Shown here: in pieces, positions 1 to 9,159 of the stretch
How the letters are laid out: each line of letters starts with the position of its first letter
Position numbering within the stretch: position 1 is the first letter of the stretch
Source of the DNA: Putridiphycobacter sp045107045
Lineage (GTDB): Bacteria; Bacteroidota; Bacteroidia; Flavobacteriales_D; Crocinitomicaceae
Direction of reading: 5' to 3'
Assembly: GCA_045107045.1 (NCBI GenBank)
Contig: JBGCFR010000055.1
Location: forward strand, 5,806 to 69,805
Length of the DNA: 64,000 nt
The notes under the pieces: generated by a model
The model's database searches: none
Told to the model about the DNA's origin: nothing
What the model saw: the letters and a program-made list of their open reading frames with translations, nothing else
Program-made: the position numbers and the translations under genes

Positions 1-2
1 TT

Positions 3-869
3 TCAGCACTTGAACACCATTCTAATATTGTACCATGGCAGTTCTTAGTTGAAGAGAAAGGAATAACTCTAAAAATAATTCCAATGCTAGAAGATGGTTC
101 TCTTGATTTTGATGCATTCAAATCAATGCTATCTTCTAAAACCAAATTATTGAGTATATCTCATGTGTCAAATGCCTTAGGTACAATTACACCAATAAAA
201 GACTACATTACTGAGGCCCATAAAGTAGGGGCAAAAGTACTTGTTGATGCTGCTCAGTCTTTACAGCATTTTAAAGTTGACGTCCAGGATTTGGATTGTG
301 ATTTTATGGTGTTTTCTGGTCATAAAATATTTGGACCAACTGGTGTTGGAATTTTATTTGGAAAGGAAGAATTATTAAATGATTTACCTCCATATCAAGG
401 TGGCGGAGATATGATCAAATCTGTAACATTTGAGAAAACAACGTATAATGGTCTACCTCATAAGTTTGAAGCAGGCACACCAAATATTATTGGAGGTATA
501 GCATTAGGCACTGCTTTTGAATGGTTAAATTCGATTGATTTGAATGCAGTTGCCAAACATGAAAGTGATTTGTTGTCTTATGCTACTGAGCAAATTCTAT
601 CTATAGACGGAGTTAAGATTTATGGCACTTCTAAACATAAGAGTAGTGTACTGTCTTTTTTAGTGGATGGTTTGCATCCATATGATATTGGCACTCTTTT
701 AAATCAGCAAGGGGTTGCGGTAAGAACGGGTCATCATTGTACTCAACCCATTATGGACTTTTTTAAAATACCTGGTACTATTCGTGCTAGTTTTAGCTTG
801 TATAATACAAAGGCAGATGTAGATGCTTTTATTAATGCCTTGAAAAAGGCGATAAATATGTTACAATAA
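3..869 (+). CDS. sufS: Cysteine desulfurase SufS, 5'-truncated by the window edge
   Basis: PLP enzyme that takes sulfur from cysteine for Fe-S cluster assembly in the cytosol. The reading frame is open from base 3 and the visible protein begins SALEHHSNIVPWQ, a SufS-specific stretch from the first third of the family, so roughly 110-120 residues lie outside the window. The internal ATG at 84 is not the start. Seen: SGHKIFGPTG carries the PLP lysine, FEAGTPN follows, and RTGHHCTQP carries the persulfide cysteine. Its stop overlaps the start of sufE as TAATG, so the two are translationally coupled. Family identity is secure. Confidence 0.95.
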   Translation, partial: SALEHHSNIVPWQFLVEEKGITLKIIPMLEDGSLDFDAFKSMLSSKTKLLSISHVSNALGTITPIKDYITEAHKVGAKVLVDAAQSLQHFKVDVQDLDCDFMVFSGHKIFGPTGVGILFGKEELLNDLPPYQGGGDMIKSVTFEKTTYNGLPHKFEAGTPNIIGGIALGTAFEWLNSIDLNAVAKHESDLLSYATEQILSIDGVKIYGTSKHKSSVLSFLVDGLHPYDIGTLLNQQGVAVRTGHHCTQPIMDFFKIPGTIRASFSLYNTKADVDAFINALKKAINMLQ

Positions 870-1282
870 TGTCAATAGCAGTAAAGGAAAAGGAAATAAT
901 TGAAGATTTTGCCATTTATGATGACTGGATGGAGAAGTATGAATACATTATTGAATTAGGAAAAGACTTGCCATTAATTAGTAATGATTTTAAAACGCCC
1001 GAAAATATTATTGTTGGATGTCAATCTCAAGTCTGGCTGCACGCTGAAAAGAAGGATGAAAAGATAATTTATACAGCAGAAGCTGATGCAATAATTGCAA
1101 AAGGCATTATTGCATTATTAATACAAGTATTGTCAAATGAAACTCCAGAAGCCATTCTAAATACAGAATTAAATTTTATTAAGGAAATTGGATTGCAAGA
1201 GCATTTATCCCCTACCAGAAGTAATGGTTTAGTAGCCATGGTTAAACAAATGAAGCTTTATGCTTTAGCTTTAAAAAATTAA
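869..1282 (+). CDS. sufE: SufE-family sulfur acceptor
   Basis: Accepts the persulfide from SufS and passes it to the Fe-S scaffold. 137 residues, normal for the family. The acceptor cysteine is Cys51 in IIVGCQSQVW, the same motif and position as in E. coli SufE. The ATG lies inside the sufS stop (TAATG), and the next gene starts 4 bases after this one ends, so sufS-sufE-DUF59 reads as one operon. Confidence 0.93.
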   Translation: MSIAVKEKEIIEDFAIYDDWMEKYEYIIELGKDLPLISNDFKTPENIIVGCQSQVWLHAEKKDEKIIYTAEADAIIAKGIIALLIQVLSNETPEAILNTELNFIKEIGLQEHLSPTRSNGLVAMVKQMKLYALALKN

Positions 1283-1286
1283 TAGT

Positions 1287-1616
1287 ATGATTTCAATAAA
1301 CGACGAAAGTGTAAAAGAAGTAGAAGATAAAATAGTAGCTGCTCTTAAAGAAATTTATGACCCTGAAATTCCAGTGGACATTTTTGAATTGGGTCTAATA
1401 TATGAAGTTAAAATAAAAGAAGATGGCTTTGTTGATATTGATATGACCTTAACCTCGCCAAATTGTCCAGTTGCCGAAAGTTTACCTGTTGATGTTAAAA
1501 ATAAAGTGGAAAGTGTTGATGAAGTAAGCGAGTGCAAAGTGAATATTGTGTTTGATCCACCTTGGGATAAAGATATGATGAGTGAAGAGGCACAGCTTGA
1601 ACTAGGGTTTTTGTAA
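1287..1616 (+). CDS. DUF59/MIP18-type iron-sulfur assembly protein (SufT-like)
   Basis: 109-residue MIP18-family protein, thought to help maturation or trafficking of Fe-S clusters. Seen: DPEIPVDIFELGLIYEV near the N-terminus and TSPNCPVAESLP with the single conserved cysteine. It lies 4 bases after sufE as the last gene of the SUF operon. About 100 AT-rich bases follow before the next gene and no clear terminator was seen there. The family call is firm; the exact client proteins are unknown. Confidence 0.88.
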   Translation: MISINDESVKEVEDKIVAALKEIYDPEIPVDIFELGLIYEVKIKEDGFVDIDMTLTSPNCPVAESLPVDVKNKVESVDEVSECKVNIVFDPPWDKDMMSEEAQLELGFL

Positions 1617-1717
1617 TCACCACTCGTAATTTAAAATTATTTGAGTCTAAATTAAGCTCTATTATTTTACGCCAAACTTTTTCACTTTAATTATTTTGTA
1701 TAAGTTTAGCCTTTATT

Positions 1718-3352
1718 ATGCTCAAAAAAATTCTGAAAATAGCTAGGTATTTAATCCTAATATTAGTGTTTTTAGCTATAATTCCGGCTGTTTTTATTGC
1801 TTATAAAATAAAGAACGATTATCCTTTAAGAGAGTACATCAAAACGAACTATTTTACTAGTATTCCAGATGACATAAATACATATTTGACACCAGTAAAT
1901 AAAGACTCGGTCAGTTATTTAATAAAACGAATTGAACTAATTGTTTCAGATGAATCTATTGATAGTTTGAAAAATCAAATAGAAAGTCGATTACAATCTA
2001 TTAATAATGGAAATGATTTTATACTAGGTACAAGTCATTGGACCTATGTTCCGGGCAAGTTGATTTTTAAAGATGATACAATGAGTGTAAAGCTCAGAAT
2101 TAGAGGTGATTTTCCAACAAACTATAATAGAGACATAAGCGAGAGTACCTTTAGAATTGATATTAAAGGAGGTCAATTCCTTAACGGAAAGCGAAAAATT
2201 TCTTTAATTCGTCCGGAACTTGAAAACAATTTATTTGGCTTTTTATATTATAAATGTTTTGAAAGTGAAGGGTTAATCGCTAATGATATTGATTTTGTAA
2301 ATTTGACTTTTAATGGTAAAATTGTAGGAATTAGATTTTTGCAAGAAGGTTTTTCGAATGAACTCACAGAATCTTCTGGTCTAGACGAGGGCCCAATTTT
2401 AAGGTTTAAGAATGATTGCATTGACAATATTGGTAGGTATAACCCAGGCCAGTTTCCAGAAATGATAGCCTATAAAGAGAAACGGATTTTAAAGGATAAG
2501 GACTTATCGGCAAAATACGCACTAGCCTTAAGCGTTTATCAAGCTTTAGCAGATGGTGAGATTAGAGTAGAACAAGGTTTTAATATTGATACCTATGCAA
2601 AATTTATGGCGCTTTCGGATATTTTTCTATCACATCATGCTTATAAATGTCAGAATGTTAAAGTCTACTTTAATCCTAAAACTGATAAATTTGAACCTAT
2701 AGCATGGGATCCAAGCTCTTATGTTAGATACAATGTTAAGCTACCAGTTTTTCCAGGACACAACAAATGGTTTGGAGGTTACCATGATAATCCAACGGAA
2801 TATCCTCTTCATTTTCTTTTGGCGCAAAGTAGGTCTTTTCAAAGTAAATATGTGAGTTATTTACAAGACTATTCTAAAATAGGGAAAATTGATACAATGT
2901 TGAGCCAGTTTTTACCTGCTATTTCAGTACTGAAACCAGTACTATTTCAGCAAAATTTTCAGCAAGGTTTTGACATCAATTTTTATAAAGAAAATTGTCA
3001 AAATATTCGACATGAATTTCTTAAGGATAACCATATAAGGGCGAGTGCGTTTATTAGTGAAAGTACTCTAGAAGTTAGATCTAATCAAATGTTGCCAATA
3101 TTAATTGATAGCATAAAATATTTAACTAGAACTTTTGAGTATGACACTATATTGTTACCTGGAACAAAAATAGATTTGCCTTTTCCAGTGGGAATATCTT
3201 TAAAGGTAAAAGATAAAATCAGAATCTATTCTACAATATTAAACACGTCAAATTCTTCAAGTTATTCCGCTAAAGTTTTTTATAGAAAAAGCGATTTTCG
3301 AAAAGAGCATTTTATCGAAAAATATAAAAATCAGTTACCTAAGCTCAATTGA
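1718..3352 (+). CDS. Membrane-anchored CotH-kinase-like protein
   Basis: 544 residues. One N-terminal membrane helix (about residues 9-30) is followed by a large domain predicted to lie outside the membrane. The middle part looks like a divergent CotH-type secretory kinase: KISLIRPELENNLF, then VNLTFNGKIVGIRFLQEGF, then FEPIAWDPSSY where CotH proteins have the metal-binding WD(L/P)D-type motif. The aspartate is kept but the flanking pattern is loose, so catalytic activity is uncertain. It stands alone between the SUF operon and gldA. CotH membership is inferred from motif layout only. Confidence 0.5.
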   Translation: MLKKILKIARYLILILVFLAIIPAVFIAYKIKNDYPLREYIKTNYFTSIPDDINTYLTPVNKDSVSYLIKRIELIVSDESIDSLKNQIESRLQSINNGNDFILGTSHWTYVPGKLIFKDDTMSVKLRIRGDFPTNYNRDISESTFRIDIKGGQFLNGKRKISLIRPELENNLFGFLYYKCFESEGLIANDIDFVNLTFNGKIVGIRFLQEGFSNELTESSGLDEGPILRFKNDCIDNIGRYNPGQFPEMIAYKEKRILKDKDLSAKYALALSVYQALADGEIRVEQGFNIDTYAKFMALSDIFLSHHAYKCQNVKVYFNPKTDKFEPIAWDPSSYVRYNVKLPVFPGHNKWFGGYHDNPTEYPLHFLLAQSRSFQSKYVSYLQDYSKIGKIDTMLSQFLPAISVLKPVLFQQNFQQGFDINFYKENCQNIRHEFLKDNHIRASAFISESTLEVRSNQMLPILIDSIKYLTRTFEYDTILLPGTKIDLPFPVGISLKVKDKIRIYSTILNTSNSSSYSAKVFYRKSDFRKEHFIEKYKNQLPKLN

Positions 3353-3480
3353 TCGATCTGTATTACTTGAAAGTAAACAGCCATCCTTAAAATATAAATG
3401 TAATATCTTTAGCTTTTTTGAGGAAGGTTAGAATTCAATCAAATTTTCTTAAATTAATGTAGATTTCTAATCATTAGGCA

Positions 3481-3509
3481 TTGTATTATTTTAGAATGAT
3501 GTAAATTCG
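3481..3509 (+). promoter_or_regulatory. Candidate gldA promoter
   Basis: TTG at 3481-3483 and TAAATTCG at 3502-3509 are separated by 18 bases and fit the Bacteroidota -33/-7 pattern with a T-to-C change in the -7 box. The predicted transcript start near 3514 leaves a leader of under 20 bases before the GTG start of gldA. Confidence 0.4.
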
Positions 3510-3531
3510 TTTAGAATTTAAAACTAATTGT

Positions 3532-4461
3532 GTGTCAATAGAAGTTAAAAACGTTTCCAAGTATTATGGTGACCAGGCAGCAGTAAATGATATTAGCTTT
3601 GAAGTTAACTCAGGTGAAATTGTTGGTTTTTTAGGCCCTAATGGTGCTGGAAAATCGACCACAATGAAAATGATTACTTGCTTTATACCTGCCTCAAATG
3701 GTAGTATAAAGGTTTGTGGTTTAGATGTAAATGAACAATCTTTAGAAGTTAGAAAAAAAGTAGGGTATTTACCAGAGAATAATCCGCTCTACCTCGATAT
3801 GTATGTCAAGGAATATTTAGCTTTTGTGGCCGGTATTTATAACCAATCTGTTAAAAAGACAGATAAAATATCAGTTAAAAATAGAGTCTCAGAAATGGTT
3901 AAACTAGTTGGATTGACAAAAGAGCAGAATAAAAAGATAGGAGCACTATCAAAGGGTTATCGACAAAGAGTTGGATTAGCACAGGCCATGATTCATAATC
4001 CTGAAGTTTTAATTTTAGATGAGCCTACGAGTGGATTAGACCCAAATCAATTAGTAGAAATTAGACAGCTAATCCAAGAAATTGGCAGAACGAAAACCGT
4101 GATGTTATCGACTCATATCATGCAAGAAGTAGAAGCCATATGTGATCGAATTATCATTATTAAGAATGGTGAAATTGTAGCGAATGACTCAAAATTGAAA
4201 ATGCATCAAATACAGGGTAACAGCCAGGTTGTTTACGTTGAGTTTGATAGGGAAATGCAAAGAAGTCAACTGAAACAAATTGCTGGGGTGAAAAGCGTGA
4301 AAAACATTTCAAGTAATCAATGGCTATTTTCGGCAAAACAAAATGAAGACATTAGACCAACTATCGCAAAATACGCACAAACTAATCAAGCGTTAATTTT
4401 AACTATTCGAGTTGAAGAACAATCAATTGAAGATGTATTTAAGTCGTTGACCAGTCAGTAA
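3532..4461 (+). CDS. gldA: Gliding-motility-type ABC transporter ATP-binding protein GldA
   Basis: ATPase subunit of an ABC exporter. In gliding Bacteroidota GldA works with the membrane proteins GldF and GldG. 309 residues. Walker A is GPNGAGKST (about residues 34-42), the signature is LSKGYRQRVG, Walker B is VLILDEPTSGLDPNQ and the switch histidine is in STHIMQEVE. A C-terminal extension of about 90 residues after the ATPase core fits GldA rather than generic ABC ATPases. The start is GTG. gldF and gldG are not next to it; the next gene is convergent and ends 3 bases away. General ABC-2 type export cannot be excluded. Confidence 0.75.
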   Translation: MSIEVKNVSKYYGDQAAVNDISFEVNSGEIVGFLGPNGAGKSTTMKMITCFIPASNGSIKVCGLDVNEQSLEVRKKVGYLPENNPLYLDMYVKEYLAFVAGIYNQSVKKTDKISVKNRVSEMVKLVGLTKEQNKKIGALSKGYRQRVGLAQAMIHNPEVLILDEPTSGLDPNQLVEIRQLIQEIGRTKTVMLSTHIMQEVEAICDRIIIIKNGEIVANDSKLKMHQIQGNSQVVYVEFDREMQRSQLKQIAGVKSVKNISSNQWLFSAKQNEDIRPTIAKYAQTNQALILTIRVEEQSIEDVFKSLTSQ

Positions 4462-4464
4462 CAA

Positions 4465-4698
4465 TCAATTTATGGTGTCATAGGCTAATGTAGCAGCCTC
4501 AATTTCAGATTCATCAAATTCTACTTCATCAAAATCATCATTCAAAATATCAAGCTTACTTTCAGCAGAGTCAGCTGCACTTTTTAAATTTTCCTTTTCA
4601 ACATCATCCATATTTCGCCCATCTCTAAAAAAGAATATCGCAATAATGATGGCAACTAATAAAATGGCAAAAAACCATAACCCTTTTCTTTGTTTCAT
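4465..4698 (-). CDS. Small single-pass membrane protein with acidic tail, unknown function
   Basis: 77 residues: short basic N-terminus (MKQRK), one membrane helix (about residues 7-24), then a strongly acidic tail rich in D and E. No cysteine lipobox, so it should stay anchored by its helix with the tail outside or inside. It converges on gldA with a 3-base gap and diverges from asnS, so it is probably transcribed alone. Family not recognised. Confidence 0.6.
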   Translation of the reverse strand: MKQRKGLWFFAILLVAIIIAIFFFRDGRNMDDVEKENLKSAADSAESKLDILNDDFDEVEFDESEIEAATLAYDTIN

Positions 4699-4802
4699 AA
4701 GTGTTTTCGTTTATAGTTATAAGACAATAACAATACGACAGTAAATAATTCTTATGGACTAATTTAATAATATTTATGCAATCAAAACTGTTTAAAAAAA
4801 AC

Positions 4803-4810
4803 TACCTTTG
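4803..4810 (+). promoter_or_regulatory. Candidate -7 box for asnS
   Basis: TACCTTTG matches TAnnTTTG and lies 20 bases before the asnS ATG. No clear TTTG was found at the -33 position. Confidence 0.45.
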
Positions 4811-4830
4811 TCCATCAAATTTTTGACCGG

Positions 4831-6270
4831 ATGAAAAGAACAGAAATTGCAACAGTATTAAGTGAAGAAAAGGTAGGAGAAAAAATACTGATTAAAGGGT
4901 GGGTTAAGGCTTTTAGAAGTAATCGATTCATTCAATTAAATGATGGATCTACAATTCACAATATTCAGTCTGTAATTGACTTTGAAAATACTGATGAGTC
5001 GTTATTAAAAAGGATTACAACTGGTGCAGCTGTTGCTATTATAGGCGAATTAGTTGCATCAGAAGGTAAGGGTCAAAATGTAGAAATTAATATTGAAACG
5101 GTTGAAATTTTAGGTGATGCTAACCCTGACGAGATTAGCAAAACAGTCATGCAACCTAAAAAACATAGCTTAGAATTTTTGAGAGAACAAGCGCATCTAA
5201 GGTTTAGAACAAATCTATTCGGATCAGTTTTCAGAATTCGTCACGCTGTTTCATTTGCTATTCATCAATTTTTTAATGACCGTGGATACTACCATATAGC
5301 TACACCAATTATTACTGGATCTGACGCTGAGGGTGCAGGTGAAATGTTTAAAGTCACGAATTTTGATCTTAAAAACCCAGCTTTAACTGATGACGGAAGC
5401 ATTGATTGGTCGGAAGACTTTTTTGGAAAAGAAACAAATTTAACCGTTTCAGGTCAGTTATCCGCGGAATTGGCAGCCATGGCTTTAGGTAAAGTATATA
5501 CATTTGGTCCAACTTTTAGAGCCGAGAATTCAAATACATCTCGTCACTTAGCTGAATTTTGGATGGTTGAGCCAGAGGTTGCATTTAATGATTTGAATGA
5601 CAACATGGATTTAGCTGAAGCATTCTTAACCTTTGTTTGTAATTATGTCATGGAAAACTGTAAAGACGATTTACAATTTTTACATGACAGAGAAGTCAAG
5701 GAAGATTCGCAAAAACCTACAATTGAAAGAAACGAACTAAATTTATTAGACAGGCTAAAATTTGTAGTTGATAATAATTTCGAAAGAATCACATATACAA
5801 GGGCTATCGATATTTTAAAGAATTCAAAGCCTTACAAAAAGAAAAAATTCAAATATCCAGTAGAGTGGGGTGAAGATTTGGCTTCGGAGCATGAACGATA
5901 TTTAGTGGAAAAAGAATTTAAAAAGCCAGTAATTATTACAGATTATCCCGCTTCTTTTAAGGCATTTTATATGCGCCAAAATGACGACGGTAAGACCGTA
6001 GCAGCCATGGATATATTATTTCCAGGTATTGGTGAAATTATTGGTGGCTCTCAGCGTGAAGAACGTTTGGATGTTTTAAAGCAAAAATGTGCGGACTTTA
6101 ATATTCCAGAAGAAGACATATGGTGGTATTTAGACACACGAAAATTCGGAACAGCACCTCATGCAGGTTTTGGATTAGGTTTTGAAAGAATGGTAATGTT
6201 TGCAACTGGAATGACCAATATTAGAGATGTGATTCCCTTCCCAAGAACACCAAAAAGGGCAGATTTTTAA
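4831..6270 (+). CDS. asnS: Asparaginyl-tRNA synthetase
   Basis: Charges tRNA-Asn with asparagine; class IIb synthetase. 479 residues. An N-terminal OB-fold (about residues 15-105, IKGWVKAFRSNRFIQLNDGS) precedes the catalytic core. Motif 2 is seen as FRAENSNTSRHLAEFWMVEPE and motif 3 as GFGLGFERMVMF near the C-terminus, ending in IPFPRTPKRADF. Slightly longer than the E. coli enzyme, mainly through a segment around residues 285-345. purN follows after 17 bases, suggesting co-transcription. Confidence 0.95.
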   Translation: MKRTEIATVLSEEKVGEKILIKGWVKAFRSNRFIQLNDGSTIHNIQSVIDFENTDESLLKRITTGAAVAIIGELVASEGKGQNVEINIETVEILGDANPDEISKTVMQPKKHSLEFLREQAHLRFRTNLFGSVFRIRHAVSFAIHQFFNDRGYYHIATPIITGSDAEGAGEMFKVTNFDLKNPALTDDGSIDWSEDFFGKETNLTVSGQLSAELAAMALGKVYTFGPTFRAENSNTSRHLAEFWMVEPEVAFNDLNDNMDLAEAFLTFVCNYVMENCKDDLQFLHDREVKEDSQKPTIERNELNLLDRLKFVVDNNFERITYTRAIDILKNSKPYKKKKFKYPVEWGEDLASEHERYLVEKEFKKPVIITDYPASFKAFYMRQNDDGKTVAAMDILFPGIGEIIGGSQREERLDVLKQKCADFNIPEEDIWWYLDTRKFGTAPHAGFGLGFERMVMFATGMTNIRDVIPFPRTPKRADF

Positions 6271-6287
6271 GCAACAAAACCTAAGTT

Positions 6288-6848
6288 ATGACAAAGAATA
6301 TTGCAATTTTTGCATCAGGTGGAGGCAGTAATGCGGAGGTAATTATGTCACATTTTGAAGAATCTACTATTGGAGAGATTGCTTTAGTGGTGACGAACAA
6401 CCAAAATGCAGGTGTTATTGATCGTGCTGAAAAGCATAATGTTCCGTTTTATATTTTAGATAATGGAGAGTTAGAGGAAGGCGAATTTTCTGAAGTACTT
6501 GAAGCCTTAGAAATTGACTTTATTGTCTTGGCTGGATTTCTCAAAAAAATACCAATAGATATCATTGAAAATTATTCAAAAAAAATAGTAAATATCCATC
6601 CTGCACTCCTACCAAAATTTGGGGGTAAAGGAATGTATGGACATCATGTTCATCAGGCTGTTGTTGATGCAAAAGAAACTGAATCTGGTATTACAATTCA
6701 TTACGTAAATGAGAAATATGATGACGGCGCTATTATAGAGCAGCATAAAGTCAGTTTAGACACTCAGAATACAGCTGAACAGGTTGCAGAAAAAGTATTG
6801 GCTGTGGAGCATCAATTTTATGCACCTTGTATAGAAAAACTTTTATAA
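6288..6848 (+). CDS. purN: Phosphoribosylglycinamide formyltransferase
   Basis: Transfers formyl from 10-formyl-THF to GAR in purine synthesis. 186 residues, short but typical for PurN. Seen: IAIFASGGGSNAEVI at the N-terminus (phosphate binding), NIHPALLPKFGGKGMYG with the catalytic Asn and His, and EKYDDGAII with the catalytic Asp. It follows asnS closely and precedes a MarC-type gene after 38 bases. Confidence 0.95.
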   Translation: MTKNIAIFASGGGSNAEVIMSHFEESTIGEIALVVTNNQNAGVIDRAEKHNVPFYILDNGELEEGEFSEVLEALEIDFIVLAGFLKKIPIDIIENYSKKIVNIHPALLPKFGGKGMYGHHVHQAVVDAKETESGITIHYVNEKYDDGAIIEQHKVSLDTQNTAEQVAEKVLAVEHQFYAPCIEKLL

Positions 6849-6886
6849 GTACATTTCTGATAGAAAAAGATTAAAATTAAAAAAAG

Positions 6887-7474
6887 ATGAGATTTGAAAT
6901 AGATTTTGTTCAAATTGGCAAGGCATTTATGATTTTGTTTGCTGTAATTGATATTGTCGGTTCAATACCTATCATTATTAAAATTAAAGAAAAGGCAGGT
7001 GATATCCGCCCCTTAAGGGCTTCACTAGTTGCACTTGGTTTAATGATTATGTTCTTGTTTGTAGGTGAAAAACTTTTGGGTGTTTTAGGAGTTGACCTGA
7101 AAGCTTTTGCTGTGGCAGGTTCATTAATTCTATTTGCCTTAGCAATTGAGCTTATTTTTGGGATAGAATTATTTAAAGGAGATGAAGATTTTGGGTCAAA
7201 AATTGTAGCAGTTGTGCCAATTGCCTTTCCGCTAATTGCCGGAGCAGGAAGTATGACTACACTTATTTCGCTAAGAGTCGATTTTGATGCGGTCAATATT
7301 GCTATTGCTGTATTTTTAAATATCATTGTGGTATTTATTGTACTTTCATTAACTAAGCAAATCGAAAAACTGCTCGGAAGAGGTGGTATTGCTATTCTTA
7401 AAAAGGCATTTGGAATTATATTACTTGCCATTGCGGTGAAGTTATTTACTGAAAACATTCAAGAATTATTATAG
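6887..7474 (+). CDS. MarC-family integral membrane protein
   Basis: 195 residues with about six membrane helices. Family features seen: FAVIDIVGSIPIII in the first helix, FPLIAGAGSMTTLISL in the middle, and a hydrophobic last helix. The family (UPF0056) has no established substrate despite the historical multiple-antibiotic-resistance name. A long open frame on the opposite strand is a low-complexity shadow, not a gene. Confidence 0.85.
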   Translation: MRFEIDFVQIGKAFMILFAVIDIVGSIPIIIKIKEKAGDIRPLRASLVALGLMIMFLFVGEKLLGVLGVDLKAFAVAGSLILFALAIELIFGIELFKGDEDFGSKIVAVVPIAFPLIAGAGSMTTLISLRVDFDAVNIAIAVFLNIIVVFIVLSLTKQIEKLLGRGGIAILKKAFGIILLAIAVKLFTENIQELL

Positions 7475-7479
7475 TGCTT

Positions 7480-7512
7480 AACTATCCAATTAATTATTAA
7501 GATAGGATAGTT
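7480..7512 (+). terminator. Weak hairpin after the MarC gene
   Basis: AACTATCC (7480-7487) and GGATAGTT (7505-7512) form an 8-bp stem around a 17-base loop just after the stop codon. There is no proper T-run after it, so termination is doubtful. Confidence 0.3.
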
Positions 7513-7599
7513 TCAGATAATTGAACAAAAGGACAGATATTCAGAGTTTTATTTCTCATTATTTGAAAAAATATTATCTTCGCAGTAAATCGAATAGTG

Positions 7600-8190
7600 A
7601 TGAAAAAAAATCAAGTATTGCTTATTTTGTCGTTAACACTATTAGTGCTTTTTGGCTGCAGAAAGAAAGTTTTAAGAGATGTTGTAACCGTAGATAGCCT
7701 TGGAGTTATTCATTGTTCAAATAATATATTTGACGGGGATGAATTGGGCTTAGATTGTGGTGGTTCTTGTGATCCTTGTCAACAGCTAAAGGCACCTTGT
7801 GAACTAACTAATAATGAAATAAATGTATTTACAGGTTTTGTTGTTCAATCTAAATCATTTACGGCTAATAAAACATTAGAAATAGATTCATTGACAGGAG
7901 AATATACTTTTAAGGCTTATACAGATGGTACGGATTATTTGGAGTTTTATTTCGAAACAAAACCTGATATTACTAGGACGTATAAAGATGGTGACTTAAT
8001 TGCAAATGATGGTATTGCCACTGTTATTTACAAATCTAATTCAAGCACTGATATGTATATGCATGGTGAGTTGTTCCTAAACAGTGAAAATGGAATATAC
8101 AGCTTTAGTTCTTGTGATGCTGATTTTTACAATCCTTGGAATGGGGGTTCAATTTCAGCTAATCAATCATTTAAAGTAACATTTGATTAA
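7600..8190 (+). CDS. Lipoprotein with a cysteine-rich DG/DCGG motif, unknown function
   Basis: 196 residues from the ATG at 7600 (a GTG directly before it is less likely). A signal peptide ends in the lipobox LFGC, so this is a lipoprotein of the cell envelope. Right after the anchor comes a compact motif: CSN, DGDELGLDCGGSC, DPCQQ. This DG.E.G.DCGG.C..C pattern recurs in secreted Bacteroidota proteins and may bind calcium or form disulfides. The remaining ~130 residues look beta-rich. A possible -7 box (TATCTTCG, 7575-7582) precedes it. It is followed after 6 bases by a barrel-like protein, probably co-transcribed. Confidence 0.7.
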   Translation: MKKNQVLLILSLTLLVLFGCRKKVLRDVVTVDSLGVIHCSNNIFDGDELGLDCGGSCDPCQQLKAPCELTNNEINVFTGFVVQSKSFTANKTLEIDSLTGEYTFKAYTDGTDYLEFYFETKPDITRTYKDGDLIANDGIATVIYKSNSSTDMYMHGELFLNSENGIYSFSSCDADFYNPWNGGSISANQSFKVTFD

Positions 8191-8196
8191 AATAAC

Positions 8197-9159
8197 ATGA
8201 AAAATATAATTATCACTTTATCAATATTGTTTGTGACTTTCGGCTCCATAGCACAAAAAAAAGATTCTGAGGAATCCGATTATAATATTAATTCGAATCA
8301 ATTGGCGTTTTCATATATCGGTGGTGGGCTAAACTATGATATATCATTTAATAATTATAACTTTACTCTTGTTTCTTTAGGTCCAAATTTCAAGTATTTT
8401 AATGATAAAATCTCCTTTGATGCAAGTGCTCGCTTTCATCTTTTTGAGAATCTTGCCAATTACGCTGGTAGACAGCCTGAGATTACTTCAATTTATGAAA
8501 ATGAGAAGTCAAGAGATTTTTCGTTAGATTTTGGTTACTACTTTACCGATAATATAGCCTCAAAAGATATTTCGATTGATATTGCGAAAAAGGGAAATAC
8601 AAGATATTATACAATAGTAAATGCTAAAACAGCTGAGCGTTTCGGCGTGAATTTAGGGTTTAATTCCGGAGTCACATATTACAACTTCCAGAATCAAAGT
8701 TTTGAAGATACACCTGGCCCCTTGGTAAATGGATTCATTACTGCTACTCATCATCAGTTCTCAACTATAAAGCTTGGCGGTAATCGCACAAGAGTAAATA
8801 ACATTAAATTTAATACCGGTACGTTTGGCAATGTGACTTATACCAAATTCTCCAAATTGTATTTTAATGTTCTGATATTAGTGTCTTCAGAATTGGATGA
8901 TGTTTTCGTAAATCAGTCTGTTTCGGGTTCAAATACTACAAGTTATTTCCAACAATCTATAAACGAAATTGACAGGAATAGATTGGGGTTTGCAATTGGT
9001 TATGAATTGTATAGTATGAACGATTATGTTATTGATGATAAGAAAAGAGATGTAGGTTACGCTGTTGAAATTGGTTCACAGCCTGGACCCAAGAGTGGGC
9101 TGGGAAACAATGTGTTTATTGATCTAAAGATAAGAGTTAATATTGGTAAAATACTATAG
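8197..9159 (+). CDS. Secreted or outer-membrane barrel-like protein, unknown function
   Basis: 320 residues. Signal peptide about residues 1-20, ending GSIAQ. The mature protein has many alternating hydrophobic/polar stretches, aromatic residues and Asn/Gly-rich turns, typical of a beta-barrel, and ends in a short hydrophobic strand (RVNIGKIL). No recognisable family motif. It lies 6 bases behind the lipoprotein gene, so the two may form a pair at the outer membrane. Its last 6 bases overlap the convergent SCO gene. Confidence 0.6.
   Translation: MKNIIITLSILFVTFGSIAQKKDSEESDYNINSNQLAFSYIGGGLNYDISFNNYNFTLVSLGPNFKYFNDKISFDASARFHLFENLANYAGRQPEITSIYENEKSRDFSLDFGYYFTDNIASKDISIDIAKKGNTRYYTIVNAKTAERFGVNLGFNSGVTYYNFQNQSFEDTPGPLVNGFITATHHQFSTIKLGGNRTRVNNIKFNTGTFGNVTYTKFSKLYFNVLILVSSELDDVFVNQSVSGSNTTSYFQQSINEIDRNRLGFAIGYELYSMNDYVIDDKKRDVGYAVEIGSQPGPKSGLGNNVFIDLKIRVNIGKIL

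Noticed and set aside
84..869. ATG at 84 as the true start of sufS
   Set aside because: The frame is open to the window edge and the upstream residues match the SufS core, so the gene is cut by the window.
6910..7458. 182-codon open frame on the minus strand opposite the MarC gene
   Set aside because: Ser/Ile/Pro-rich translation with no domain; the plus-strand frame is a complete MarC family protein. It is a shadow.
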